DNA of 64,000 nucleotides from CAG-964 sp902789345 (GCA_052117325.1 JBQKJJ010000003.1), one strand, 5' to 3'; positions 9,090-18,348 are shown, numbered from the stretch's first letter. Notes: a model not told the origin generated them from the letters alone. Numbers and translations: made by a program.

Positions 9090-9125
9090 AAAAAGACGAT
9101 TGTTTTTACAATCGTCTTTTTCTTT
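9090..9125 (+). terminator. Terminator of the tRNA unit
   Basis: AAAAAGACGATTG / CAATCGTCTTTTT forms a perfect 13-bp stem with TTTTTA in the loop, followed by more T residues. The 290 bases from here to the ankyrin gene are AT-rich with no supported gene. Confidence 0.9.
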
Positions 9126-9414
9126 TGCATTTTTAATTATTAACATAAAGCCTCTTTGCTCAATTAAACATACTATTACTCTTCATAAACTCCATAAGAT
9201 TCACATGCTTTATTCCGTTTCTGTTTTGCAAAATATAATCTGTTGTAATAACCAATACATTCAAAAAACTCAAGTTATGGGGGTTACTTTTTAATTTTTT
9301 TCAAAATATACCCCCATAACTGCCAATTTTAATGTAAATTCAGGTTGTCTTTTCTATTAATTGAACAGCTTTTTAATACAGTTCTTAATACAGTTTTTCT
9401 AAGCTGTTATTTAT

Positions 9415-10077
9415 TTAGCCTATTGCCTTATTCAACAGCTTTGCCAGCGAATCTTCCGTATAAAACTGTAATACTGTTTGCTTTGTATTTGGCGATACAT
9501 ATGAAAAATCCGCCCCAAAGTCACATAATAAATTAAGTACCCTTAGCAAATCCTTTTGCAATTCATCTGTAAGGATTTTATCGTCACTTTCACGATGTTC
9601 AACATAGTTATATGACGGCAATATTTGTTTAGCCTGTAAACAGAACCGCCACAAGCCGGAATTTCCGTAAGAATCTACAGAATTAACATCAGCACCCATT
9701 TCCAACATTCTCTTTAAAACATTATATGCTTTAAGTGCGTCTTCCTCTGTAGAAAAAACAGTAAACCCTGTATATTGATTATTGGTGTTCCACCTGCAAG
9801 TCATTACTGCGGCATTTATTGCGTCGTGTACAACAGGTGCTCTCCATTCGTTACAGCAGGAGCTGTCCTCTATAAAATTCAAGTTTGCTCCCATATCTAT
9901 TAAATAGTCAGAAATTTCAAAAGCTCCTACTTTTAACGCCACCTGCAAGGGTGACTGCCCGTCATCCTTTTTGGGAGGCTGTTTGGCTACACAATTAACC
10001 AACTCCGGCTTACCGCTTATTATTTCTTTAACCAAATCTAAGTCCTTATTGCGAATGGCTTTAAACAGTTTTTTCAA
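9415..10077 (-). CDS. Ankyrin-repeat protein
   Basis: A 220-residue cytoplasmic protein without signal peptide. Three ankyrin-like units are visible: one starting DLDLVKEII with GQSPLQVALKVGAFEISDYL then IDMGANLN; one around LKRMLEMGADVNSVDSYGNS; and one around LNLLCDFGADFSY. Ankyrin repeats mediate protein binding. Small ankyrin genes in bacteria are often found beside toxin/immunity genes, which fits the acidic gene upstream, but no toxin gene is present. A role as orphan immunity protein is inference only. Confidence 0.75.
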   Translation of the reverse strand: MKKLFKAIRNKDLDLVKEIISGKPELVNCVAKQPPKKDDGQSPLQVALKVGAFEISDYLIDMGANLNFIEDSSCCNEWRAPVVHDAINAAVMTCRWNTNNQYTGFTVFSTEEDALKAYNVLKRMLEMGADVNSVDSYGNSGLWRFCLQAKQILPSYNYVEHRESDDKILTDELQKDLLRVLNLLCDFGADFSYVSPNTKQTVLQFYTEDSLAKLLNKAIG

Positions 10078-10137
10078 AAACTTAACCTCCCCCGGTAATC
10101 AATATTTTATCACGCTGAAACAGTCTGCGGCTTTACA

Positions 10138-10560
10138 TCAGTTACTTTTTGCTTCGCTTATCCAATTTAAGAAAACCTCCTCAGGCGTTATATTGCCATT
10201 ATCAGGGTTTTCCTCATATTTATAATCTGCATCAAAACTGCCGGTTTGCACATTGCAAATCAGCTTTAGTTCATTTGCGCATGGGTGCTCATATTTGTTG
10301 CACACCTCAATAAGCCTTTCAATGTCTTCTGTACCAACATCAAAAAATTGTTTTGTCAGTTCTTCACTTCCAACCTCACCGGCTGTAATTACAGCTGTAC
10401 CTACTTTAAAAAATGCATTAAACATTTGTATATGCTCTGTTTGATATAAATATACATAGACTACATTAGCGTCAATATTTCCGATTTCTAAATATTCCAT
10501 ACAAAGGGAAATATAATCCGCCTGAATGTCTGTAAATGCATCTTCAAATCCTTTAATCAT
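10138..10560 (-). CDS. Small acidic protein, possibly immunity-like (unknown)
   Basis: I place the start at ATG 10560 (MIKGFEDAF), giving 140 residues. A longer open frame extends upstream to 10665 but its extra residues look like translated AT-rich leader. The ribosome site is weak (AAGAAGAAA). The protein is acidic and rich in Tyr/Phe, with VVYVYLYQ in the first third and a C-terminal ITPEEVFLNWI. The layout loosely resembles DUF600/YezG-type immunity proteins, but I cannot confirm membership. It lies 60 bases upstream of the ankyrin gene on the same strand. Confidence 0.55.
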   Translation of the reverse strand: MIKGFEDAFTDIQADYISLCMEYLEIGNIDANVVYVYLYQTEHIQMFNAFFKVGTAVITAGEVGSEELTKQFFDVGTEDIERLIEVCNKYEHPCANELKLICNVQTGSFDADYKYEENPDNGNITPEEVFLNWISEAKSN

Positions 10561-10641
10561 TGCTATTTCTTCTTTTAGGTTAGGCTTAAAATAATTTCTT
10601 TCATTATAACATAAAATAAACTTATATACTTTGGTTTTATA

Positions 10642-10684
10642 AAAAATAAGGGTGCAGACATACACTTTTTATGCCTGCACCCTT
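10642..10684 (-). terminator. Terminator of the P1B ATPase gene
   Basis: Read on the minus strand, AAGGGTGCAGGCATA pairs imperfectly with TATGTCTGCACCCTT and is followed by ATTTTTT, 30 bases past the ATPase stop. Confidence 0.85.
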
Positions 10685-10715
10685 TAAAACAACTATGTTT
10701 TATTCTTAGGTAAAA

Positions 10716-12851
10716 CTATTCCTTTGAAAATCTTTTCATATACAATATTCTAATTGAATTTAAAATACACAGCATTGCAACGCCTGTGTCGGCAAATACT
10801 GCCAGCCACATATTGGCATATATGCCTGTAATGCCCAGTACCATAACTATAATTTTTATAACAAGGGCAAATACAACATTCTCTCTTGAAATAACTGTTG
10901 TTCGCTTTGAAATGCTTATTGCCTTTGGAATAGACTCAACATCAGAATTCATTATTACTAAATCTGCTGCCTCTATCGCGGCGTCTGCACCACTGCCCAT
11001 TGCCGCACCAACATCGGCTCCTGCTAAAACAGGTGCGTCGTTAATGCCGTCACCTACAAACATTACACTGCCGTGCTGACTGCGTATTTCTTTTAGGGCT
11101 GTCAGCTTATCCTCAGGCAGCAGCTTTGCGTGCACTTGGTCTATACCTGTTTGCTTTGCTACAGCGTTGGCTGTTTTCTCGTCGTCACCTGTAAGCATTG
11201 CTGTGAAAATATGCTGTTGTTTAATTCCGCTGACAGCTGACTTTGCGTCAGGCTTTATGGTGTCTGCTATTACAACATAACCGCTATATTTGCCGTCAAC
11301 AGCTACAAGCACCTGTGTGCCGTCTGTTTGGCTGTAGTTGGACATATCTATGTTAAAGTCGTTCATAAGCTTTTTATTACCGCACAAAACAGTTTTACCG
11401 TTAATAACTGCCTTTATGCCCTTACCGCTTATTTCCTCTATTGTGTCAGCCGACAATATTTCAACATTAGACCTGTTTGCATAGTCAACAATACTCTTAG
11501 CTATTGGGTGTGTAGACGCCTGCTCGCAGGAAGCACACAGCTGTAAAAGCTTATTTTCGTCACAGCCGTTTGGCACAAGGTTTTGAACCTCAAAATTACC
11601 CTTTGTAATAGTACCTGTTTTATCCATTACAACTGCCTTAACACCGGCAAGGGCCTCCATTGACAAACCGCCCTTAAACAATATACCACGCTTTGAGCCT
11701 GCGCCGATTCCGGAGAAGAAGGCAAGAGGCACGCTTAGTACCAAAGCACAAGGACAGCTCATAACCAAGAAGCTAAGCGCTGTATATACCCACGGGAAAA
11801 ATTCCTGACCTGTAACAAGAGGAATAACAATAGCTGTAAACAACGCAACAGCAACTACTATTGGCGTATATACACGGGCAAAGCGTGTAATAAAGTTGTC
11901 AATCTTTGGTTTACCGGCGGCGGCATTTTCAACAGAATCCAAAATTCTTGTTACCATTGACTCGCCCAAAACCTTGTCAACCTTTATTTTAATAACTGTT
12001 GATTCGTTGACACAGCCTGACATAACCTGTGAGCCTACCTCTACCTTTACAGGCACGCTTTCACCGGTAACTGCCGAGGTATCAATTCTGCTGTTGCCCT
12101 CTATAACCGTACCGTCAAGAGGGATTCTGTCGCCGGGCCTTACCAGTACAACATCGCCTACCTGGGCTTGTTCTGCCGGTATAACCGTTACTTCACCGTT
12201 TTCCACAAAGTTTACCTGCTCCGGGCGTAAATCAACGGCGTCCATAATCTGGCTTCTGCTTCGTTCAACGGCAATTTTCTCAAACAGCTCGCCTATTCTA
12301 AAGAACAGCATTACGCCAACCGCTTCAGGGTACTCTGCAATGGCAAATGCACCAATGGTTGCAACGCTCATTAAAAAGTTCTCATCAAAAACCTGACCTT
12401 TTAATATGTTCTTGCCTGCCTTTAGTACAATCTCTCCGCCAAGTACAATGTAAGAGATAACAAACAACGCAATAGCCGGAATGTTTATGCTTAAGCCTGT
12501 TATTAAATGCTCACAGCATATTGCCGCCGCAAGCAGTACAACACCGATAATAATATTTATAAATTCCTTTTTATTGGCTGTAAATATACTTTCTTTTTTC
12601 AGTTTATCTGCCTTAGCTGTTGTTTGTGTCTGCTGTGGCTTAACCGTTACTCCGTCCTCTATGCTGTCGCAGGTTTGCTGTAGTATAGCCTGCAGCTCCT
12701 TTTGCGGCTTATCACTTGTTACTACAAGTTTTTTGGTGGCAAAGGTAAAGGTTTCGCTTTCTACCTCCGGCAGAGTTTTTATTTTATCTTCTATTTTCGC
12801 CGCACAGTGGGCGCAGTTTAAATTATTTAACAGGAATATTTGCTTCTCCAT
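10716..12851 (-). CDS. Heavy-metal P1B-type ATPase (CadA/ZntA-like Zn/Cd/Pb exporter)
   Basis: This 711-residue membrane ATPase has an N-terminal HMA domain with NCAHC (about residues 13-17), six or more transmembrane helices, and the transport motif CPCALVLSVP near residue 365. It also has the phosphorylation motif DKTGTITKG and the hinge GDGINDAPVLAGADVG. The C-terminal helix contains ADTGVAMLCILNSIRI, whose Asp is typical of the Zn2+/Cd2+ subgroup rather than the Cu+ subgroup. ATG 12851 follows AAGGAGG by seven bases. The palindrome just upstream suggests control by an ArsR/SmtB-type repressor, but no such gene is in the window. Confidence 0.94.
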   Translation of the reverse strand: MEKQIFLLNNLNCAHCAAKIEDKIKTLPEVESETFTFATKKLVVTSDKPQKELQAILQQTCDSIEDGVTVKPQQTQTTAKADKLKKESIFTANKKEFINIIIGVVLLAAAICCEHLITGLSINIPAIALFVISYIVLGGEIVLKAGKNILKGQVFDENFLMSVATIGAFAIAEYPEAVGVMLFFRIGELFEKIAVERSRSQIMDAVDLRPEQVNFVENGEVTVIPAEQAQVGDVVLVRPGDRIPLDGTVIEGNSRIDTSAVTGESVPVKVEVGSQVMSGCVNESTVIKIKVDKVLGESMVTRILDSVENAAAGKPKIDNFITRFARVYTPIVVAVALFTAIVIPLVTGQEFFPWVYTALSFLVMSCPCALVLSVPLAFFSGIGAGSKRGILFKGGLSMEALAGVKAVVMDKTGTITKGNFEVQNLVPNGCDENKLLQLCASCEQASTHPIAKSIVDYANRSNVEILSADTIEEISGKGIKAVINGKTVLCGNKKLMNDFNIDMSNYSQTDGTQVLVAVDGKYSGYVVIADTIKPDAKSAVSGIKQQHIFTAMLTGDDEKTANAVAKQTGIDQVHAKLLPEDKLTALKEIRSQHGSVMFVGDGINDAPVLAGADVGAAMGSGADAAIEAADLVIMNSDVESIPKAISISKRTTVISRENVVFALVIKIIVMVLGITGIYANMWLAVFADTGVAMLCILNSIRILYMKRFSKE

Positions 12852-12887
12852 AACAAAGCCTCCTTACATCTAAATACATTAACATAT

Positions 12888-12907
12888 GAACATATGCTCA
12901 TATGTTC
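12888..12907. promoter_or_regulatory. Perfect 9-2-9 palindrome, candidate ArsR/SmtB-family operator
   Basis: GAACATATG-CT-CATATGTTC lies 37 bases upstream of the ATPase start. It matches the AT-rich inverted-repeat form known for CadC, CzrA and SmtB metal sensors, whose sites carry TGAACA-type half-sites. Its place in the promoter/leader is consistent with zinc- or cadmium-dependent derepression. Confidence 0.7.
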
Positions 12908-13294
12908 TAGCATTATATTACTACCCCTTTCCATATATGTCAATAGGTTTTTTAAAAATTTTTTATTATTTTAGAAAAAGCTTTATCCCCCTTAATTAAG
13001 GCATATTTTTATATTATATTTTCAAAATAGCATTAGGTTAGTATTATCTAACCAAACATTTCTAATACTACTATCAGGATATAATAGTATATATTCGTTA
13101 ATTTTAAGGAAAATTTTGCACTCTGTACGGCAAGCTTTTTTTCTTATATTTTCACCTAAAATAAAGGGTATTAGTTACCTCACAAAGGGCAGTCCCCTCG
13201 CCGAAAGAGGCAAGTCTGTTATAATTAATACAGGTTAATTTCTAAACACCAAATGAGTTAAACATTCGTTTTAAATTTAAAACTGTATTTTGGC
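12908..13294. other. Non-coding AT-rich gap
   Basis: No supported gene. Small inverted repeats are visible: GGTTAG / CTAACC near 13035-13052, and ATACTACTAT / ATAATAGTAT near 13066-13091. A less AT-rich stretch near 13180-13215 (GTCCCCTCGCCGAAAGAGG) stands out from its surroundings and may be a remnant of a dispersed element. Confidence 0.35.
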
Positions 13295-13348
13295 ATAAAA
13301 ATACCGACCTCTAAAAGTTAGTTTTTTGTTCTAACTTTTGGGGGTCGG
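13295..13348 (-). terminator. Terminator of the HprK-like gene
   Basis: On the minus strand CCGACCCCCAAAAGTTAG pairs with CTAACTTTTAGAGGTCGG and is followed by TATTTTTAT. Confidence 0.8.
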
Positions 13349-13460
13349 GTCATATCTAACTGCTTGTTTTAAGTATTTAATTTTAAGGTATCAGTGTAAT
13401 GTGGAATGATTTTTTAGGTATATTTTCCAAATTCTTCTCCCACCTTGTTTTGCGGATAGT

Positions 13461-14177
13461 TTAACGACTTTTACCAATGCTTTCAATTTCAGACAGTGCC
13501 GCCTGCACCGCTTTGTCTGAAATTGTACATTCTAATGTATATACAGGTATGGTATTAACTATTTTATTTAGAAAATCAATCAGCTTCGCCGCACTTTCTT
13601 TGTCTGTTGGACGCATAGTCTGCGCCAAAAGGCTTTTTAAGGCTTCAAAGGGCGGCACAACAGCTGTGCGGTTTTCTGTACTGCGCTTTAGTATAAAAAT
13701 TCCGCCTAACGGGGCAGATATATTACTGCCGTACTCCTCCTTGCCGTTCCACGGGTTCCCGTACACGGTAATAATGCCGTCTTTTTCCCTTAGCAAGGGC
13801 TTGTCACCGTTAATAATTTGTACCTTATCCTTTAGCAAACCTTTCCACAATTTTATATGTGTTGTTTTTCCTGTTCCGCTGGGTGCGGTAAACAGGTATG
13901 CCTTTTTTTCATATTTTATAGCGGCACTGTGAATAAACATTCCGTTATAGCTTTGTAAAACAGCTGTACATATTTGTCGGAATACAGCAATAAACTCGGC
14001 GGAGATTTCTCCCCCCTCCTGTGCAACAGAAAGCTCGTAATCAATATGCTGTTGATTTACCACAACCTGAAAGTCATATTCATCTGCATCAACCATATAC
14101 GGTGCCAGCCTGTTTATTGAAAATTTTGTTTTAGGGGTTATTTTTATATTCAAATCTGCAATTCTGTATATCGGCAT
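13461..14177 (-). CDS. HPr kinase-like / PEPCK-fold P-loop protein, function unknown
   Basis: A 238-residue protein. APSGTGKTTH (near residue 100) is a Walker A motif of the HprK/PEP-carboxykinase type, preceded by MFIHSAAI and followed by INGDKPLLR, which resembles the acidic Walker B region of HprK homologues. It is shorter than true HPr kinase (about 310 residues) and lacks its N-terminal domain. Relatives of this kind often sit in peptide-modification clusters with PqqD or radical SAM genes; none is adjacent here. ATG 14177 is chosen over a TTG two codons upstream. Confidence 0.7.
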   Translation of the reverse strand: MPIYRIADLNIKITPKTKFSINRLAPYMVDADEYDFQVVVNQQHIDYELSVAQEGGEISAEFIAVFRQICTAVLQSYNGMFIHSAAIKYEKKAYLFTAPSGTGKTTHIKLWKGLLKDKVQIINGDKPLLREKDGIITVYGNPWNGKEEYGSNISAPLGGIFILKRSTENRTAVVPPFEALKSLLAQTMRPTDKESAAKLIDFLNKIVNTIPVYTLECTISDKAVQAALSEIESIGKSR

Positions 14178-14275
14178 TTTCAATTCTCTTTCTAAGGCAT
14201 TTTGTACGGCATAGAATAAACATCCTTTTTAAGACCGCTATAATATTATTCAACCTAAATATTTCTTATATTTTA

Positions 14276-14324
14276 CAATAAAATATGCGGCTTGTAAACC
14301 GTTTAAACAGCTTACAGGCCGCAT
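14276..14324 (-). terminator. Terminator of the P2-type ATPase gene
   Basis: On the minus strand ATGCGGCCTGTAA pairs with TTACAAGCCGCAT across a 14-base loop and is followed by ATTTTATT. Confidence 0.8.
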
Positions 14325-14390
14325 TGAATTTATTTATCGATTATGCTTCTATACATAATGCTTACTGTAGTTTAAAAGTAAATACATATG

Positions 14391-16985
14391 TTACTTTTTT
14401 ACTGCTTCCTTTATCATTCTGAACACCTGAATTACAACTGTAGGAGCAAGCGAACAGCACAGAATAACAAGAAGATTTACCGGAGCAAACACTACTACAT
14501 TAAACAGGCTTTGAAGTCCCGGTATAAATATTACACAGCACAGCAAAGCTACGCCTGCACCAAAGGCTGCCAGTGAGAATGGGTTTTTAAAGAAGCCCAG
14601 CTTAACCAGCGACTGCTTACCACGCATATTAAATCCGTGCCACAAACGGGACAGGCATATGGTACAGAATGCCATAGCACAGGAAACCTCCGGGTTTTGC
14701 TGTGAAAATACATTTGAAATTCCACCTGCACCAAAAACAAAGGCAAACATTGTAGCCGCCGCTATAAGGAAGCCCTGTATAATAGTGCCTGTCATAAAGC
14801 TTTTATTAATAAGGGATTCATCGGCAGAACGAGGTTTTTCCTTTAGCAGTGCGCCGCTTGGCGGCTCCATACCTATTGCTATAGCTGGCAGTGAATCGGT
14901 AATAAGGTTAATGAACAACAGCTGAACAGCTGTAAACGGTATAGCCAAATTCAGGAACGAGCATATTAAAACAACTATAATTCCTGCCATATTGCCCGAA
15001 AGCAAATACTGGATAGCGTTTTTAATATTTGCATAAATATTTCTGCCGTTTGCCACTGCCTTAATAATTGTAGCAAAGTTATCATCGGTTAAAATCATTG
15101 AGGCGGCGTCTTTGGATACTTCTGTACCTGTTATGCCCATAGCAATACCTATGTCTGCTTTCTTTAGAGCCGGGGCGTCGTTTACGCCGTCGCCTGTCAT
15201 AGATACTACATTGCCCAGCTCCTGCCACATAGACACAATTCTGATTTTATGTTCAGGAGAAACTCTGGCATATACAGATATATTTTTAATTTCCCTGCGA
15301 AGCTCTTCATCGCTCATAGCGTCCAGCTGCTGCCCTGTAATAGCCTTGTCGCCGTCCCTTAGTATTCCTATTTTTCTTGCTATAGCAGAGGCAGTGGTTA
15401 CATGGTCACCTGTAATCATAACAGGCTTTATGCCTGCGCTTATACAATCTCTTACAGCGGCGGCCGATTCCTCTCTTGGCGGGTCTATCATACAGATTAG
15501 GCCTAGGAATGTATAGTCGCATTCGTCGCCGGTATTAACTTCGGTATAGCCTATTTCACGGTATGCAAAAGCAAGCACACGCAAACCGTTATTTGAATAT
15601 TCGTTGTTTTTGTCTTCAATTTTCTTTACCAGTTCAGGGGTTACAGGCACCAGACCGTATTCTGTGTCTACATTTTTTAGTCTGTTTAACAGAACATCAA
15701 CCGCACCCTTAGTTACCATAACCAGCTTACCGTCAATTTCGTGTACGGTGCTCATAAGCTTACGGTCGGAATCAAATGGTATTTCACCTAAGCGTGGGTA
15801 CCTACAGACTATATCCTCACTTTTGGTATAAACCTTGTTGTAGTAATGCTTCAAGGCTGTTTCTGTAGGGTCGCCTATATTTTTTTCAGCTGTAACCACA
15901 CTGTCATTACACAGCACGCCGTACTCTGCAAGCAACTGCTTTTTTGCTTCGTTAAATACAAAGGTATCCTCTACTGTCATTTTGTTTTGAGTAAGAGTTC
16001 CTGTTTTGTCGGAGCATATAACGGATACACAGCCTAAGCCCTCTACAGAGCGTAAATTTTTAATAATGGCATTTTGCTTTGCCATTTTTGAAGTACCTAT
16101 AGCCAGCGCTATGGTAACAATAGATGACAGCGCCTCAGGAATAGCCGCAACAGCCAAAGCAACGGCAAACAACAGTGCCTCTGTAAAGCTGCCCATATGG
16201 TACCAGGATATACCCAAAACAACTGCACAAATAGCCATAATAATAATTGAAAGCTTTTTGCTGAAGTCGTCCAAGCTGCGCTGCAGCGGTGTTTTTCTTT
16301 CTTTGGTTTCGTTCATCATTGTGGCTATTTTGCCCAGCTCGCTGTCCATACCTGTAGCGGTAATAACAACCACTGCCCTGCCGTAAGTAACCAATGAGCC
16401 GGAGAAAACCATATTTATTCTGTCGCCTAAAGCACAGTCCTCTTCAATTATGTCGGTATCCTTTTCAATACTGTTAGACTCACCTGTTAAGGCGCTTTCG
16501 TTTACCTGCAAAGAGTACGACTCAATTACTCTTGCGTCGGCAGGTACAACATCGCCGGCCTCAAGCTTAACAATGTCACCGGGAACTAAGTCTACAGACG
16601 ATATTTGTGTTACCTTGCCGTCACGCACCGCCTTGGCGGCAGGGGTAGACATAGCCTTTAGACTATCAAGTGATTTTTGCGCCTTAAAATGCTGTACAGT
16701 ACCTAAGATTGCATTTAATATTAAAACCGCAAAAATTACAATAGCGCCCTCTACGCTGTCTGTAATTATACTGATAACAGCGGCTACAATAAGTATTGCG
16801 ACCATAAGGTCTTTAAACTGCTCTAAAAATACCTGTACAACGCCTTTTTTCTTTTCTTCCATTAGTTGGTTTTTGCCGTATTTTTCGGTATTTTCAGAAA
16901 CCTGACTACTTGTTAAGCCGGCTTCTCGGTCAGTGTGAAGCTCCTTTAAAACCTGCACACTGCTTTTTTTGAACGCATCGTTCAT
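14391..16985 (-). CDS. P2-type cation-transporting ATPase (Ca2+/Mn2+ family)
   Basis: The 864-residue protein has the full P2 layout: an N-terminal cation-ATPase domain, TGES actuator motif, PEALSSIV in M4 (PEGL-like ion site), DKTGTLTQNK phosphorylation site, and TGDGVNDAPALKKADIG hinge. A C-terminal six-helix block includes INLITDSLPAIAIG. It resembles SERCA/PMR1-like pumps. ATG 16985 follows GGAGG; an upstream in-frame extension to 17033 lies in the leader terminator and is not credible. The Mn2+-type riboswitch in the leader suggests manganese export as its physiological job, as proposed for other yybP-ykoY-controlled P-type ATPases. Confidence 0.94.
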   Translation of the reverse strand: MNDAFKKSSVQVLKELHTDREAGLTSSQVSENTEKYGKNQLMEEKKKGVVQVFLEQFKDLMVAILIVAAVISIITDSVEGAIVIFAVLILNAILGTVQHFKAQKSLDSLKAMSTPAAKAVRDGKVTQISSVDLVPGDIVKLEAGDVVPADARVIESYSLQVNESALTGESNSIEKDTDIIEEDCALGDRINMVFSGSLVTYGRAVVVITATGMDSELGKIATMMNETKERKTPLQRSLDDFSKKLSIIIMAICAVVLGISWYHMGSFTEALLFAVALAVAAIPEALSSIVTIALAIGTSKMAKQNAIIKNLRSVEGLGCVSVICSDKTGTLTQNKMTVEDTFVFNEAKKQLLAEYGVLCNDSVVTAEKNIGDPTETALKHYYNKVYTKSEDIVCRYPRLGEIPFDSDRKLMSTVHEIDGKLVMVTKGAVDVLLNRLKNVDTEYGLVPVTPELVKKIEDKNNEYSNNGLRVLAFAYREIGYTEVNTGDECDYTFLGLICMIDPPREESAAAVRDCISAGIKPVMITGDHVTTASAIARKIGILRDGDKAITGQQLDAMSDEELRREIKNISVYARVSPEHKIRIVSMWQELGNVVSMTGDGVNDAPALKKADIGIAMGITGTEVSKDAASMILTDDNFATIIKAVANGRNIYANIKNAIQYLLSGNMAGIIVVLICSFLNLAIPFTAVQLLFINLITDSLPAIAIGMEPPSGALLKEKPRSADESLINKSFMTGTIIQGFLIAAATMFAFVFGAGGISNVFSQQNPEVSCAMAFCTICLSRLWHGFNMRGKQSLVKLGFFKNPFSLAAFGAGVALLCCVIFIPGLQSLFNVVVFAPVNLLVILCCSLAPTVVIQVFRMIKEAVKK

Positions 16986-17025
16986 TTTTTCTATGCCTCC
17001 TATATAAATATGTTTAGGGAAAAAG

Positions 17026-17076
17026 ACAAACAAAAAAGACTTTTATCCCGGCACAAAAAACCGGAATAAAAGTCTT
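17026..17076 (-). terminator. Riboswitch expression-platform terminator
   Basis: On the minus strand AAGACTTTTATTCCGG pairs with CCGGGATAAAAGTCTT around a TTTTTTGTG loop and is followed by TTTTTTGTTT. Its 5' arm is the last conserved part of the aptamer (GCAAGACTTT), so ligand binding should compete with terminator formation: an ON switch. Confidence 0.85.
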
Positions 17077-17163
17077 GCTATTTAAAGTATAAGCGGGTTA
17101 AAACATAACCGTGTGTTGACGCCAATACTACAGAATATTTCTGTTAGCTACTCCCCTTTAAAC
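17067..17163 (-). promoter_or_regulatory. yybP-ykoY (manganese) riboswitch aptamer
   Basis: The minus-strand leader carries the family's signature blocks in order: AAAGGGGAGTAGCT, a short hairpin (ACAGAAATATTCTGT), GTCAACACA, the ACCCGC block, and GCAAGACTTT. Known members sense Mn2+ and act on exporters such as MntP, TerC-like proteins and P-type ATPases. The overlap with the terminator just downstream supports transcriptional control of the ATPase gene. Confidence 0.88.
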
Positions 17164-17262
17164 AACCATATGATACCATTTTAAAAAGCTAATGTCAATA
17201 AATTTATAAATAAAAATTACACATATTAAAGCTAAAAAATAATCACACTGTTATTGCATTTG

Positions 17263-18348
17263 TTAATTAATATTTACAACCTCGTAGTAACCGTTTTCTA
17301 AGGCAATAGCCTTATTATCATTTACAATGGCAATAACATTGTTGTAGTCAATTTTATTCTTTTTAAAGTCTACTGTCAGCTCGTTAGGGGTTTCTGCGGT
17401 TGGTTCAAATTTTAGGCAGGTATTCTCATTTAAGTAATACACATTATTATCCAGCCCTGTATTATAAATTAATTTGCCCTGCTTTTTGTAGGAATATTCC
17501 TTTTCCTCACCGTTATTCAGCCCACAGGTTTTTAGTGATGTTTTTTCGTTTGCAAAGGCGAGGTTATTTGAAAATACAGTATATTTTGCGGCAGTTTCGG
17601 CAGCTGCCACATTCTTTATTTCAGCTTTACTATATGTAAGGAACGAAAATTGGTATTTAGTGCTTTTTTTATCGCCGGATATATTTTCGGCAATAGCTAC
17701 ACCGTTGTCTGTTGCGCTATAGCCGGCGGAGTTGTTCTCTGTAACAGGTATTACCGCATTGTCGTCACAGTTATACACCACAAGCTTTTTGCTGCTGTCT
17801 GTAAAGAAAATACAGTTATTATACTGTACAAAGCCCTTGCCTACAGCTTCGGCAACCTCTACCTTTTCTTTGGTGTCGGCGTCAATGTAAATAATCATAT
17901 TGCGCTCATCTGTAAAATAAATTTTATTCTTGTAGCAGGCAATAATATTTATTTTGTCACGCACATATATTTTGGTTCTCTTTTTGCCGTCTATGGTACC
18001 TCTGTACAGCATTTTAGAGGCATCCTTATATGCCGATATAAAGTAAATATATTTATCATCTATTGCAAAGTTTTTCTGAACCTCACCGTTTTCTTTACTG
18101 GTGTGGGCAACTATAACCATATCCTTATTATCTATATTTGTTTTGTAGTTAATACCGAATTTATCTACAATGTAGTACCCTCCATGATATTCAATAACAC
18201 CCTGATGTGTTACCTTGTTGTTTGTAACTCCCGAGGTATTCATTTCAAGGGTTCTTTCACCACAGGATGTAAGCACAGTAACAGCAAGTCCGCAGCAAAG
18301 CAGTAAGGAAACTGCTTTGCTTAAAAATTTAGTTATATTTTTCTTCAA
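17263..18348 (-). CDS. Lipoprotein, predicted beta-propeller (DUF5050-like)
   Basis: Of 361 residues, the N-terminal signal ends at LTSC (Cys about residue 29), a good lipobox. The rest is a series of strand-rich units with YIYFISAY, KIYFTDER, CIFFTDSS and NVYYLNEN, the aromatic KIYFTD-type motif seen in DUF5050 propeller proteins. Start choice: TTG 18348 after GGAGTGAT, with no ATG nearby. Its function is unknown; a surface sensor or binding role is plausible. Confidence 0.7.
   Translation of the reverse strand: MKKNITKFLSKAVSLLLCCGLAVTVLTSCGERTLEMNTSGVTNNKVTHQGVIEYHGGYYIVDKFGINYKTNIDNKDMVIVAHTSKENGEVQKNFAIDDKYIYFISAYKDASKMLYRGTIDGKKRTKIYVRDKINIIACYKNKIYFTDERNMIIYIDADTKEKVEVAEAVGKGFVQYNNCIFFTDSSKKLVVYNCDDNAVIPVTENNSAGYSATDNGVAIAENISGDKKSTKYQFSFLTYSKAEIKNVAAAETAAKYTVFSNNLAFANEKTSLKTCGLNNGEEKEYSYKKQGKLIYNTGLDNNVYYLNENTCLKFEPTAETPNELTVDFKKNKIDYNNVIAIVNDNKAIALENGYYEVVNIN

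Noticed and set aside
9100..9294. Plus-strand 64-codon frame after tRNA-Tyr
   Set aside because: Starts inside the terminator stem and has AT-driven composition without family resemblance.
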